This document shows, one piece after another, positions 36,983 through 46,235 of a stretch of 64,000 nucleotides of DNA. The notes below the pieces were generated by a model. It was not told the DNA's origin and did not search any database. It saw only the letters and a list, made by a program, of their open reading frames with translations. The position numbers and the translations under genes are program-made. The stretch comes from Streptomyces albipurpureus. GTDB taxonomy: Bacteria; Actinomycetota; Actinomycetes; Streptomycetales; Streptomycetaceae. How positions within the stretch are numbered: the first letter of the stretch is position 1; each line of letters starts with the position of its first letter. The stretch covers positions 126,762 through 190,761 of the forward strand of contig NZ_JAMQAW010000012.1 of NCBI RefSeq assembly GCF_023701525.1, written 5' to 3'.

Positions 36983-39051
36983 GGTTGGTCCCCTCCCCGC
37001 TCATACGTTCCCCGTGTTGCACGTAAGCCTTTCGCACACCGGACGACAGAGCAAGGTGTAACTGGCCCACTGAATCGAGCGGCCGGACCGTGTACATTCG
37101 GCCGGCATATTCGACCGGCTGCACTGATCCCCCATCGCGAGTCACAGCCGCAGACATCGCATGGCGCCGCACGCGTTCCTGGGGCCAGATCAGGAGCACG
37201 GTGAGAGTCACGAACCTGCCGGCGCAAGTCCGCAGAGAAGAATGTTCAGCACAGCCATCGGATGGTGTTGACGCTCGCCATAGCCACTCCCTGGGAGAAG
37301 GGTGATTTCCCCAGGGAAACGGTTGGCGAGATGTCATCCATGTGGGCGCCCGGCCGCTCCCTGAGAATACCGACATGATTCCTTGCTGAATCAACAGGGA
37401 GTTCTGGCCTATGACGCCGAGGGGAGAACTGAGCAGCCCAGGAATACGAGGTCCGGTCGGCATAGCCGAGCCGGGTCGGCTGTGGGCTGGTGCCCGGCTG
37501 GTTCGGGAGCGTCAAACACCCCTGACGACCCGGTTGAACTGCGATTTCCCGCACCACGGGCGGATTCTTCGGCGGTCATGCCGCCCAGCGCCGTCGCACG
37601 GTCTCCAGTGCACCCATGACCAGGCTTTTCATCACACCGGATAGGGTCCAGCCGCCCTCAGCGATCTGCGCTTGCCCGGGGTTCACCCATCTCCACATCG
37701 GCGCTCGACCACCGGGCACCCACTTCGACGGGCCGTTAGGGCGCGCGGTTGGACTAAGGCTCCCGAGTGCTTTCCCGCTCCATTGCACCGCGGGATGAGC
37801 GGAAAACGACCGGGCGGACACCTTCGCGATTGCGCTCGTCATCGGTTTCGGCTTTGCCTCGAAGGATGACCCAGGAGGAAACACTCGGGCATCGACCCAT
37901 CCCAACGGGAAGATCCGCCGCTGACTGTCCCTCCCGCGACTCAGCGGAGACCTCGGCTGGCTCCCCGAGGAGTGGACTCGAATGCTCCGCTCACCGACGG
38001 GCAACGATCACCAGGTCATATGGCTGACTCGATGGTGGACGCCCTCGGCAGCACCAGCCCGGGCGGGGTGGTTGCCCGGCGCTCCAGTTGCCGCTCAACC
38101 GCCATCTCCGCACAGGCCATGTGGTCGTCCCGAGGGAGGGTTCCCGGCCGGTTCGCGTTCGGGTTCCCGATGACGACCATGCCGAAGGCAACCTCTCCAC
38201 AGGGCGGCATGGCGATAACGCCCAACAGGGAACCGACACCCTCCCCGTCCCTGCGGAAACCTTCGAAGCGGGGGCCCAGTTGGCCACTGAACCCGCCTCA
38301 GAAGCCGAAACCATTGATGAAGTGGGCGGGATCGGCAATCTGAATTTCCGTAGATCCCCCATCCCTCAACTCTGCGCATCAAGGAATAGCGATGCCAGTA
38401 CACCACGCAGGAACAGGAAGGAGAGTGCGGGCCTGGGAGGGTACCCACCCTTGGGAAATCGACTGCGGACCATGAGAATCCCGACTAGCCCCGGGACTCT
38501 TCCACTCCACCAGCGCGGCAGCACTTCCATTCATGCAGAACCATAAGCCAGATGACACCGCAGGGGAGGCCACAGGGGACGGGAATGGACTGCCCTACCG
38601 GACAGCAAGCAGAATGAGGAGGTACCGGCAGTCAATCCAGGGACGGTCCGGCCACGGCACAGCAGCGGGCCCGGCCGTGGATTTCTCGATATGGGCCGTT
38701 TCCATCGCTCCGCCGATCACGCGCCCGGATCGACGAAGCCAAGAGCGGCCCCTCAGTCCGCGCACGCACATCGGAGCCATGCCGACAATTCCCTGGCTGG
38801 GAGCAACGGCCCGTAGGGCATTCAGCCGTGGCGGGCGAGGCGACCACTTCGGCGGTGGCGCAGGTGTGCTACGTCAGGTCCGGTGGGTGGGGTGACCGAT
38901 CGGTGGGGACCGCGTTCGGTAGGAGCCCCGATACCGGCCCCGCTGGACGCCAGCAGTTTGGAATATGCCAGGAGAATATTCTTGCCGTGGAATGTACTCA
39001 CTTACCCGTGCGCGCTGAACCAGCGACACTGCCGAGAGGAATCCCGTTCTG
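36983..39051. other. Gene-poor stretch of about 2 kb
   Basis: No intact gene can be supported. Base composition is less extreme than in the flanks, and codon bias is weak in all frames except for a trace at 38016-38369 on the minus strand. It looks like decayed accessory DNA, but no transposase or integrase remnant or att-like repeat was recognised. Confidence 0.5.
38016..38369 (-). pseudogene. Decayed coding sequence with internal stop
   Basis: On the minus strand a frame with fairly regular GC-rich third positions reads EIQIADPAHFINGFGF, then a TGA at 38298-38300, and continues in the same frame GGFSGQLGPRFEGF and on to PGTLPRDDHMACAEMAVERQ before a final stop. The coding character on both sides of the TGA suggests a nonsense mutation in a formerly longer gene (a TGG to TGA change would suffice). 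The family is not recognised. The downstream part could still be translated from an internal ATG. Confidence 0.35.
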
Positions 39052-39726
39052 ATGCCCGATGACCCAAGAACAGCTCCCCCACGGCCCGAGGGGCCGCGCG
39101 ATGACCACAGGTCTGTGCAGGAGTTCTTCGGCACCCGGGCAGCCGGCTGGGACGCCCGTTTCCCCGATGACGAGCGGGCCTACGCGGCAGCCGTGGCCAG
39201 GCTCGGCCTGAGCCGGGGGGACACGGTGCTTGACGCGGGATGCGGCACCGGAAGGGCGTTGCCGCCGCTGCGTTCCGCCGTGGGCGATCGGGGCACCGTA
39301 CTAGGCGTCGATCTCACCCCGGAGATGCTGGCCGCGGCTACCACGGCGGGACGCGACCAGTGGGCCCTCCTGCTCCTCGCGGACGTGAGCAGACTGCCCC
39401 TGGTGCACGCGTCACTCGACGCCGTGTTCGCAGCCGGTCTGATCGCCCATCTCCCACAGCCGGACGTCGGACTGCGGGAGCTGGCCAGAGTGGTACGCCC
39501 AGGGGGGAGACTGGCCCTGTTTCACCCCTTGGGCCGTGCCGCGCTGGCGGCCCGGCAAGGACGTCAGATCGGCGACGACGATCTTCGCGCCGAGCCCCGG
39601 CTCAACGATCTCCTGGCCGCCTCCGGTTGGCGAATGACCTCCTACGAGGATCAGGACGCCCGCTTCCTCGTCCTGGCGATCCGTCAGAACCAGCACCCAC
39701 GGGATCGCCGAGGAGGGATCGGGTAG
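39052..39726 (+). CDS. Class I SAM-dependent methyltransferase
   Basis: 224 residues. SAM-binding motif I is VLDAGCGTGRALPPL (about 59-73), motif II GTVLGVDLTPEMLAAA, motif III/IV LADVSRLPLVHASLDAVFAAGLIAHLPQP, and post-motif VVRPGGRLALFHPLG. It belongs to the UbiE/Methyltransf_11 type acting on a small molecule; the substrate is unknown. GAGGAA lies nine bases before the ATG. It is not obviously in an operon with other enzymes. Confidence 0.9.
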   Translation: MPDDPRTAPPRPEGPRDDHRSVQEFFGTRAAGWDARFPDDERAYAAAVARLGLSRGDTVLDAGCGTGRALPPLRSAVGDRGTVLGVDLTPEMLAAATTAGRDQWALLLLADVSRLPLVHASLDAVFAAGLIAHLPQPDVGLRELARVVRPGGRLALFHPLGRAALAARQGRQIGDDDLRAEPRLNDLLAASGWRMTSYEDQDARFLVLAIRQNQHPRDRRGGIG

Positions 39727-39852
39727 CGGGCGCCATCCAGTCGTCCGGCAGGACGCGCCGCAGTACAGGCCGCTCGCAGAAGCTCTAAAGCCGGTGTCAG
39801 AGGGGCATGCACAGTACAAGGATCGGCGACGCCCCCGTCGCCCCTGGGGAAG

Positions 39853-40149
39853 GTGGTTCGGGTGTTCAGCAAACTCCGCAGGCTCTTTGCACCCCGCCCG
39901 CAGAAGACGCCGGCGACGCCTGTCCGTTCACCGCAGCACAACCTCTTCGAGGCCGCGGCGTTCTATGTGTCCGGCTGCGCAGAGGACGACCAAGCACAGA
40001 TGGACGAGGCCGTGACCTGGGTGTCACCGGAGGCGCTCTCCTTCGGGGTGAACGAGTTGGCCTGCCGCGCGGTCATAGCCCTGGCCCGCGAACGGGACGA
40101 GTCGCCCCAGACCGTGGCGAGGAGCCTTCTCGGCCTACCCGCCGCCTGA
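39853..40149 (+). CDS. Small conserved-type hypothetical protein
   Basis: 98 residues from GTG. It has a basic start (MVRVFSKLRRLFAPRPQ) followed by a helical part: HNLFEAAAFYVSGCAEDDQAQMDEAVTWVSPE, then CRAVIALARERDESPQTVARSLLGLP. A second GTG five codons in (VFSKLRR) is an alternative start. High third-position GC supports coding. It is soluble, without recognisable domain. Confidence 0.65.
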   Translation: MVRVFSKLRRLFAPRPQKTPATPVRSPQHNLFEAAAFYVSGCAEDDQAQMDEAVTWVSPEALSFGVNELACRAVIALARERDESPQTVARSLLGLPAA

Positions 40150-40385
40150 GGGCTCCTTCCAACCCGAAGGCGGACGAACCTTATTGGGCCGGACACCGAA
40201 CCCGCTCACCGCGGATACGGTGCCACCGCCCGCTCGACGGACGTCTGCCGCTCGGCGCGGTCGGATCCCCGGGCGACCGGAAGAAGTGGCGTTCTTCCCC
40301 TTCAAGAACCTCGACGACCGGGTTACCCACTGGTTAGGGTGCGCCGACAAGCGATCGAGCAGGGACAGCCTGGCGGGGAGGCACC

Positions 40386-41189
40386 ATGGCCGAGACGGAA
40401 GTCTCCGTCGACGAGGACGCGTTGTACGTGCTGACCGCGGTGCTTCTGACGCCGGCGCAGTTTCCCAGCGCTCTCGGCGACGACTTTCCGGCCGCCTGCG
40501 CCGCACTGGGGGTCCATCCCCGCGCCGATGGCTACGGCTTGGTGATCGGCCAGGACGGCGATGGTGCGCGCTGGACGGTCGTGGTGGACGATGTGCCACT
40601 CGTCGCCGTGGCCATCGCGGCCTGGGACTGCGGTATGGCACATGATCTCTCGCCATCCGAGCGGACCGTGGTGATCGCCCTTCCCGGCTGGCCACTCTCC
40701 GTCGCGGTCGCCGCACCCGGGGTGCCGGAGCCACATGACCCGGAACCGGAGGAGGGAGACGTACCGCCGCTCTCGCCGCCGAACACGGAGGAGTGGGGGC
40801 CCGCACAGCGGCGGCTGGGGGCGGATGAGATCGCCCTCCAATGGTCACACTGGCGGCAACAGATCGACGATGGACACATCGTCCCCTCACCGGACATCGC
40901 CGCGCCCCCGCCACAGCGGTCGCACGACGGTCTGCGGGAAGCGATGGACCAGGCCAGGCGGTATCTGGAGTCACCCCCGCCCATAGGACGGGTGCGTTCG
41001 ACTTTTGCGCCCGGCGGCGCACGAACCCTTCGTGCGGACGGGCCGGGCTGGTCCATGGTGGCCCGCACCGACGATATGGCCTTCTTCCTGCTGGACGAGG
41101 AGCCCCATGAGGTGCTTCCCGTGAGCCGAGGGAGCGAGCTGCCCGATCTGCTCGATGCCCTCGACCTGATGGCCGTGCGCCCCGGCTGA
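40386..41189 (+). CDS. Hypothetical protein
   Basis: 267 residues from an ATG with GGGGAGG just upstream. The N-terminal half (about 1-115: DALYVLTAVLLTPAQFPSAL... RADGYGLVIGQDGDGARWTVVVDDVP) looks like a compact alpha/beta domain. A Pro/Glu-rich linker follows, then a helical and beta C-terminal part ending FFLLDEEPHEVLPVSRGSELPDLLDALDLM. No signal peptide or membrane helix, and no family recognised. It is typical of lineage-specific Streptomyces cytosolic proteins. Confidence 0.8.
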   Translation: MAETEVSVDEDALYVLTAVLLTPAQFPSALGDDFPAACAALGVHPRADGYGLVIGQDGDGARWTVVVDDVPLVAVAIAAWDCGMAHDLSPSERTVVIALPGWPLSVAVAAPGVPEPHDPEPEEGDVPPLSPPNTEEWGPAQRRLGADEIALQWSHWRQQIDDGHIVPSPDIAAPPPQRSHDGLREAMDQARRYLESPPPIGRVRSTFAPGGARTLRADGPGWSMVARTDDMAFFLLDEEPHEVLPVSRGSELPDLLDALDLMAVRPG

Positions 41190-41337
41190 GCCGTCAGGTG
41201 CCGACAGCCCCAGCAGGGCGGGGCCGCGTCACTCCCCTCAAGCCGACCGGCCCGCTCCCGCGGGTGGTGGTCCCTGGCGCCGCCCGGCGGGAAGGCGAGG
41301 CCACTCGCCTATGGGCCCCCTGGGCCTCCCGCCCGGA

Positions 41338-41517
41338 TCAGCGGCCGAGCTCCTTGCGACTGACGCGCCGCAGCCTACGACGCTGGCTGGGGTCAAGCAT
41401 CAGATAGGCCACCGCAGGCACTCCCAGCACGACCAGCAGGGAGAACCAGCCGATCAGTGGGCTCAGCAGCAGGGCCACGGCCACTCCTGCGATGACGACC
41501 TTTGTCCGTGTTGACAC
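41338..41517 (-). CDS. Small membrane protein
   Basis: 59 residues from GTG 41517, chosen because AAGGAGG stands seven bases upstream; a longer frame from 41568 lacks one. A hydrophobic segment of about 35 residues (VVIAGVAVALLLSPLIGWFSLLVVLGVPAVAYLML) would make one or two membrane passes, followed by a basic tail (QRRRLRRVSRKELGR). Function unknown. Confidence 0.7.
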   Translation of the reverse strand: MSTRTKVVIAGVAVALLLSPLIGWFSLLVVLGVPAVAYLMLDPSQRRRLRRVSRKELGR

Positions 41518-41634
41518 GTCGATGCCTCCTTGCTCGGCCTTGCCCCGACTTCTGCTGGGGAAACGCATGGGTACCCTCTGTAGTTCCCCTACCCAGCCCC
41601 CCGTACCCCGTGCGGCCGCCCCAGCCTCCGCCTG

Positions 41635-42912
41635 TTACGTATCGGTCCGCAGCGGCTCGCCGACCTCGTGCATATGGGCGAGCGCCTGGCGGTAGGAGTC
41701 GATCAGCCCGGTCTCCGTGTACGCCACGGAGAGGGAGCGGCAGTGGGCTCGCACCAGCGGCTGGGCGAGCCTGAGGTGGGGACGGGGCATGCTCGGGAAG
41801 AGATGGTGCTCTATCTGGTAGTTGAGGCCACCGAGCATCCAGTCCGTGACCGGGCCGCCGCGCACATTGCGTGAGGTGAGAACCTGCCGGCGCAGATGGC
41901 CCCAGCCCTTCCCGTTCTCCTCGTCGGGCATCTCCATGCCCTTGTGGTTGGGCGCGAAGGCCATGCCCAGATGGAGTCCGAGCAGTAGTTGATGGATCAG
42001 GGCGAAGACCACTGCTTGGCCCAACGGCATGGTGGCCAGCAACAAGGCGCCATAGGCGAGGAGATGGGCGACGAGCAGCGCCCCCTCCACAACGCGACCG
42101 CGGGCGGACTGCCGGGAACCGCCTCCGGTGAACACGGCCCGGAGGCCGTGGACCTTGAGCGCGATCCCTTCGAGGGTGGTCAGCGGAAAGAACAGCCAGG
42201 CCTGATGGCGGGTGAGCCAGCCGGCGACCCCCGACCGGTTGCCCAACTGGCTCTGACTGAAGACCAGAACGTCCGCGGCGACATCGGGGTCCTTGTCGAT
42301 GTGGTTGGGGTTGGCGTGGTGGCGGTTGTGTTTGTCGTTCCACCACTCCTGGCTCATCCCAAGCAGCAGATTGCCGAGGAACAGTTGGATGTGGCGGCTC
42401 CTGCGACGATCGCCGGTCATCTGCGAGTGGCCTGCGTCATGAGCGAAGAAGCCGGTCCGGGCGGACAGCACGGCAAGCGGCGGGGCGAGCAGAAGTACCC
42501 ACCAGGAACCGCCGATCAACACCATCCCGGTGACCGTTGCGGCGATGCCGAGCAGATTGACGACGATACTGCGGACGTACCAGCCGGTGCGGCGCTCCAG
42601 GAGCCCTTGCTCCTTCACCGTGCGTAGCAGTGGCGCGAATTCACTGCCCTGGCTTCTGGCGGGGGCTTTGAGCTGCCCGGCACTCGCTGGAGCGACGTCC
42701 GGCGCCGTGCGCGCGCTGGGGACGAGCCGAGTGTTGATCGCAGCCACTGGGTCTTCTGGTGCCTCTCCCTGGGTCGGGGGCACCGGCGCAGAGGTGTCGG
42801 GGAGGGAGTGCTCGGCCTCGGCAGCCCCTGCGGGTACCCCGAGGGGAGCGACCTCCGCCTGGGGTGCGACGGGTATGGACGCGTCGTCCGCAAGCGCGAT
42901 GGCCTGGGGCAT
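41635..42912 (-). CDS. Membrane fatty acid/acyl-CoA desaturase
   Basis: 425 residues from ATG 42912. The three histidine boxes of front-end-type desaturases are present: HDAGH (158-162), HNRHH (195-199) and QIEHH (366-370), which bind the di-iron centre. Hydrophobic helices flank them (IVVNLLGIAATVTGMVLIGGSWWVLLLAP and VVEGALLVAHLLAYGALLLATM). The first ~85 residues are Ala/Pro-rich and low in structure, which is not usual. It introduces a double bond into membrane lipids and would need a ferredoxin donor encoded elsewhere. The small membrane protein downstream is on the same strand. Confidence 0.9.
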   Translation of the reverse strand: MPQAIALADDASIPVAPQAEVAPLGVPAGAAEAEHSLPDTSAPVPPTQGEAPEDPVAAINTRLVPSARTAPDVAPASAGQLKAPARSQGSEFAPLLRTVKEQGLLERRTGWYVRSIVVNLLGIAATVTGMVLIGGSWWVLLLAPPLAVLSARTGFFAHDAGHSQMTGDRRRSRHIQLFLGNLLLGMSQEWWNDKHNRHHANPNHIDKDPDVAADVLVFSQSQLGNRSGVAGWLTRHQAWLFFPLTTLEGIALKVHGLRAVFTGGGSRQSARGRVVEGALLVAHLLAYGALLLATMPLGQAVVFALIHQLLLGLHLGMAFAPNHKGMEMPDEENGKGWGHLRRQVLTSRNVRGGPVTDWMLGGLNYQIEHHLFPSMPRPHLRLAQPLVRAHCRSLSVAYTETGLIDSYRQALAHMHEVGEPLRTDT

Positions 42913-43187
42913 AGACAGTCTCCGGTCTCTACGGCGTGCAAGTAAGCGCGACTGCGCTGACCTGAGAGAACGTAGGCTAGGACACGTTGCGGTAACCATG
43001 GCGCCACCCCCCGGAACTCGCGGGGGAAAGCCCGCCGGTTTGGGTGGTGCTGACCGCACCCGGAACCGCCACCCAACGACACGTGCGCTGGATCACAGTG
43101 ATACGGCCTCCGCCGCGGTAGGGGATCGAGTACCCTCGGCGACTCCCACCCCAAGAACTAGTCAAATTTGAGGAATGCGTCATCGCT

Positions 43188-46100
43188 GTGCACAGGCCCT
43201 CCGCGGCAACGCCCTCCCCGACCGACCAGCCACCCTTCGCCTCCACTGGCGCGGCTTCCACACCCGCGTCCCGCACACCCCTTCCCCACTCCACCTCCCA
43301 CGGCCAACCACCGCCGTCCGCACCTGGAGACGCCGTAGCCGCCCTGAGGCAGTGCTCCGCGGTGTTCCTACCGGCCGATCCACCGCGCGCCGGACAGATC
43401 GCCTTCTGGCGGTCCGGGGAACCCGGGCCCACGGCACCGAGCCCTGTCCCACCCGGAGTCGTCGAGCCCCTGACCGTCATCACTGACGAGGTCCGCCCGC
43501 ACACCGTGCCCGCACTGCTGCTGCCGGTCCGGGACGCACTGCCCGTCCTGACCCGCGCCCATGCCGACGCGTCCGCCTCCCCCAGTGCGGGCTTCTGGGG
43601 TGCGGCGACCCTGCTCGCCCTCCAGCTCATCGCTCGCGGCCTGCTACTGCCCGGCCTCACCCCCACCGATCATGACGCCTGGCGGGTCGGCCCACTGGCA
43701 CCCGAGGACCTGGAGCGCGTGCGCACCCTGGCAGCGGCCATGCCACCGAACGCTCATGCCGTACCCCTGGCATCCACGACACACGACCAGGACGGCCCGC
43801 TCCTGCTGCCAGAACCCCAACGGCTCCTGCGGTCCTTCCTCGACGCGGTCGCCGACACCCTGCCGCGCACCCCGGCCGCGCCGATCGCCGCCGGCACGGC
43901 GGCGTTCGCGGCGCGCGCCGGGAAGCCGTTGCCCAGCGCACGTGCCTGGGCGGCGGACATCGCCGCCGGGCATGATGCCGGCGTTCGGCTCTCCCTACGG
44001 ATCGAGCTGATCGAGCACACTTCGGCCGCGCTCGCACCAGACGCGGAAGGGCACGGCGAAGGGCTGGAGCCGACCTTCCGCGCCGTCCTTCAGATGCACA
44101 GCGCCAGCGATCCGGCCATCGTCGCCGACGCAGCCGATGTCTGGGCGGGCGGCGACCGTCCCGGTGCGGACTTCGGCCCCCGGGCCCGGATGGACGGACT
44201 CCTCGCACTGCGGCGTGCCGCGCGGGCTTGGCCTGCCCTGACACCCCTCCTGCACGCCGCCGTCCCCGATGCCCTTGAGCTCGGTGACGAAGAGATCACC
44301 GAGTTGCTGGGCGAAGCGACGCGGGCGCTGGCGACCTGCGGAGTCCAGGTGCACTGGCCCAAGCACATGGCACACCGACTCGTTGCGCGGGCCGTCATCG
44401 GACCGTCGGACGACGACTCCGCGGCAGCGGCGGGGAGCGGTTCGAGCGGCCAGGACGCTTCGGCGCTTCCCTCCTTCCTCTCGGCCGACGCACTGCTCGC
44501 CTTCAACTGGTGGTTCGCGCTGGGCGATCAACGGCTGACCCGCGCGGAGTTGGACCGGCTGGCCGAGGCCAAGCGTCCCTTGGTGCGACTGCGTGACCAG
44601 TGGGTACTCATCGACCCCGACGAGGTGCGCCGCGCCCGCGAGCGGCAGGACCGCACGCTGACCTCGGTCGACGCGCTCAGCGCCGTACTCACCGGCTCCA
44701 CGGAGATCGACGGCAGACGGGTCGAGGTGCGGGCGACGGGATGGATGGCCCAGCTGCGCGACCGGCTCGCCGATCCGGAGGGCGGAACTCAGGAGATCGG
44801 CCAACCGGCACAACTCACGGCGACTCTGCGCGACTACCAACTGCGCGGACTCAACTGGCTGCACCGCATGACCTCACTCGGCCTCGGTGGCTGTCTCGCC
44901 GACGACATGGGCCTGGGCAAGACCATCACACTGATCGCACTCCATCTGCACCGGGGGACCGACGAGTCCGCTGCCGGCCCCACCCTCGTCGTCTGTCCTG
45001 CTTCGCTGATGGGCAACTGGCAGCGCGAGATCGACAAGTTCGCGCCAGGTACCCCGGTACGCCGCTTCCACGGTGCGGCACGCAGCCTGGATGACCTGGC
45101 CGACGGGGAGTTCGTCCTCACCACCTACGGGACCATGCGGCTCGACGCGGCTCGGCTGGGCCAGGTGGCCTGGGGCATGGTCGTCGCCGACGAGGCGCAG
45201 CATGTGAAGAATCCGTACTCCGCGACGGCCCGTCAGTTGCGCACCATCAACGCCAAGGCGCGGGTCGCCCTCAGTGGCACACCCGTCGAGAACAACCTGT
45301 CCGAGTTGTGGGCGATCCTCGACTGGACCACCCCCGGTCTCCTGGGGCGACTCGGCTCCTTCCGCGGCCGCTATGCGCGCGCCGTGGAGGGCGGTGATCC
45401 GGCGGCGGCCGAGCGGCTGGCCGCGCTGATTCGCCCGTTCCTGCTGCGTCGGCGCAAATCCGACCCGGGAATCGCCCCCGAACTGCCTCCGAAGACCGAG
45501 ACGGACCGTGCGGTGACGCTGACCACGGAACAGACGGCACTGTACGAGGCGGTGGTGCGGGAGACGATGGCCGCGATCGCCGAGGCCGACGGTATGGAGC
45601 GACGCGGTCTGGTGGTGAAGCTGCTCACGGCGCTCAAGCAGATCTGCAATCACCCCGCGCAGTACCTCAAGGAGGAGAGGCCGAGGATCGCCGAGCGCTC
45701 CGGCAAGGTGGAGTTGCTGGACGAGCTCCTCGACACCATCGTCGCCGAGGACGGGAGTGTCCTGGTCTTCACCCAGTATGTGCAGATGGGGAGGTTGCTG
45801 GAACGGCACTTGGCGAGCCGCGGGGTGCGGACGCTGTTTCTGCACGGTGGTACGCCCATCCCGGAGCGCGAGGCGATGGTGGACCGGTTCCAGAGCGGAG
45901 AGGTGCCCGTCTTCCTGCTCTCGCTCAAGGCCGCGGGCACCGGTCTCAATCTCACCAGGGCAGGACACGTCGTGCACGTCGACCGCTGGTGGAATCCCGC
46001 CGTCGAGGCCCAGGCCACGGACCGCGCGTACCGGATCGGCCAGACCCAGCCCGTACAGGTCCATCGGCTGATCGCCGAGGGGACGATCGAGGATCGGATC

Positions 46101-46235
46101 GCCGACATGCTGGCACGCAAGCAGGACCTCGCCGACGCGGTGCTGGGCTCGGGGGAAGCGGCGCTGACGGAACTCACCGACGCGGAGTTGGCGCAGCTGG
46201 TGGAACTTCGTCACAGCGCGGGTACGCCACGGTGA
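43188..46235 (+). CDS. SNF2-family DEAD/DEAH helicase (HepA/RapA-like)
   Basis: 1015 residues. The first ~430 residues are an actinobacterial SNF2-specific N-terminal part. Then come the helicase motifs: LADDMGLGKTITLIALH (Walker A, about 570), VCPASLMGNWQREI (Ia), MVVADEAQHVKNP (DEAH-like box, about 666), ALSGTPVENNLSELW (III), and in the C-terminal helicase domain VLVFTQYVQMGRLLERHL and AYRIGQTQPVQVHRLIAEGTIEDRI. It translocates on double-stranded DNA and probably remodels protein-DNA complexes or RNA polymerase. It overlaps the SWIM gene by GTGA, so the two products are made together. Confidence 0.93.
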   Translation: MHRPSAATPSPTDQPPFASTGAASTPASRTPLPHSTSHGQPPPSAPGDAVAALRQCSAVFLPADPPRAGQIAFWRSGEPGPTAPSPVPPGVVEPLTVITDEVRPHTVPALLLPVRDALPVLTRAHADASASPSAGFWGAATLLALQLIARGLLLPGLTPTDHDAWRVGPLAPEDLERVRTLAAAMPPNAHAVPLASTTHDQDGPLLLPEPQRLLRSFLDAVADTLPRTPAAPIAAGTAAFAARAGKPLPSARAWAADIAAGHDAGVRLSLRIELIEHTSAALAPDAEGHGEGLEPTFRAVLQMHSASDPAIVADAADVWAGGDRPGADFGPRARMDGLLALRRAARAWPALTPLLHAAVPDALELGDEEITELLGEATRALATCGVQVHWPKHMAHRLVARAVIGPSDDDSAAAAGSGSSGQDASALPSFLSADALLAFNWWFALGDQRLTRAELDRLAEAKRPLVRLRDQWVLIDPDEVRRARERQDRTLTSVDALSAVLTGSTEIDGRRVEVRATGWMAQLRDRLADPEGGTQEIGQPAQLTATLRDYQLRGLNWLHRMTSLGLGGCLADDMGLGKTITLIALHLHRGTDESAAGPTLVVCPASLMGNWQREIDKFAPGTPVRRFHGAARSLDDLADGEFVLTTYGTMRLDAARLGQVAWGMVVADEAQHVKNPYSATARQLRTINAKARVALSGTPVENNLSELWAILDWTTPGLLGRLGSFRGRYARAVEGGDPAAAERLAALIRPFLLRRRKSDPGIAPELPPKTETDRAVTLTTEQTALYEAVVRETMAAIAEADGMERRGLVVKLLTALKQICNHPAQYLKEERPRIAERSGKVELLDELLDTIVAEDGSVLVFTQYVQMGRLLERHLASRGVRTLFLHGGTPIPEREAMVDRFQSGEVPVFLLSLKAAGTGLNLTRAGHVVHVDRWWNPAVEAQATDRAYRIGQTQPVQVHRLIAEGTIEDRIADMLARKQDLADAVLGSGEAALTELTDAELAQLVELRHSAGTPR

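Noticed and set aside
38298..38300. In-frame TGA as a selenocysteine or recoding site
   Set aside because: No selenocysteine-related gene or recoding structure was seen, and a simple nonsense mutation in a decaying gene explains it better.
44874..46214. 446-codon open frame on the minus strand
   Set aside because: Antisense to the conserved SNF2 helicase motifs. No domain or ribosome-binding site.
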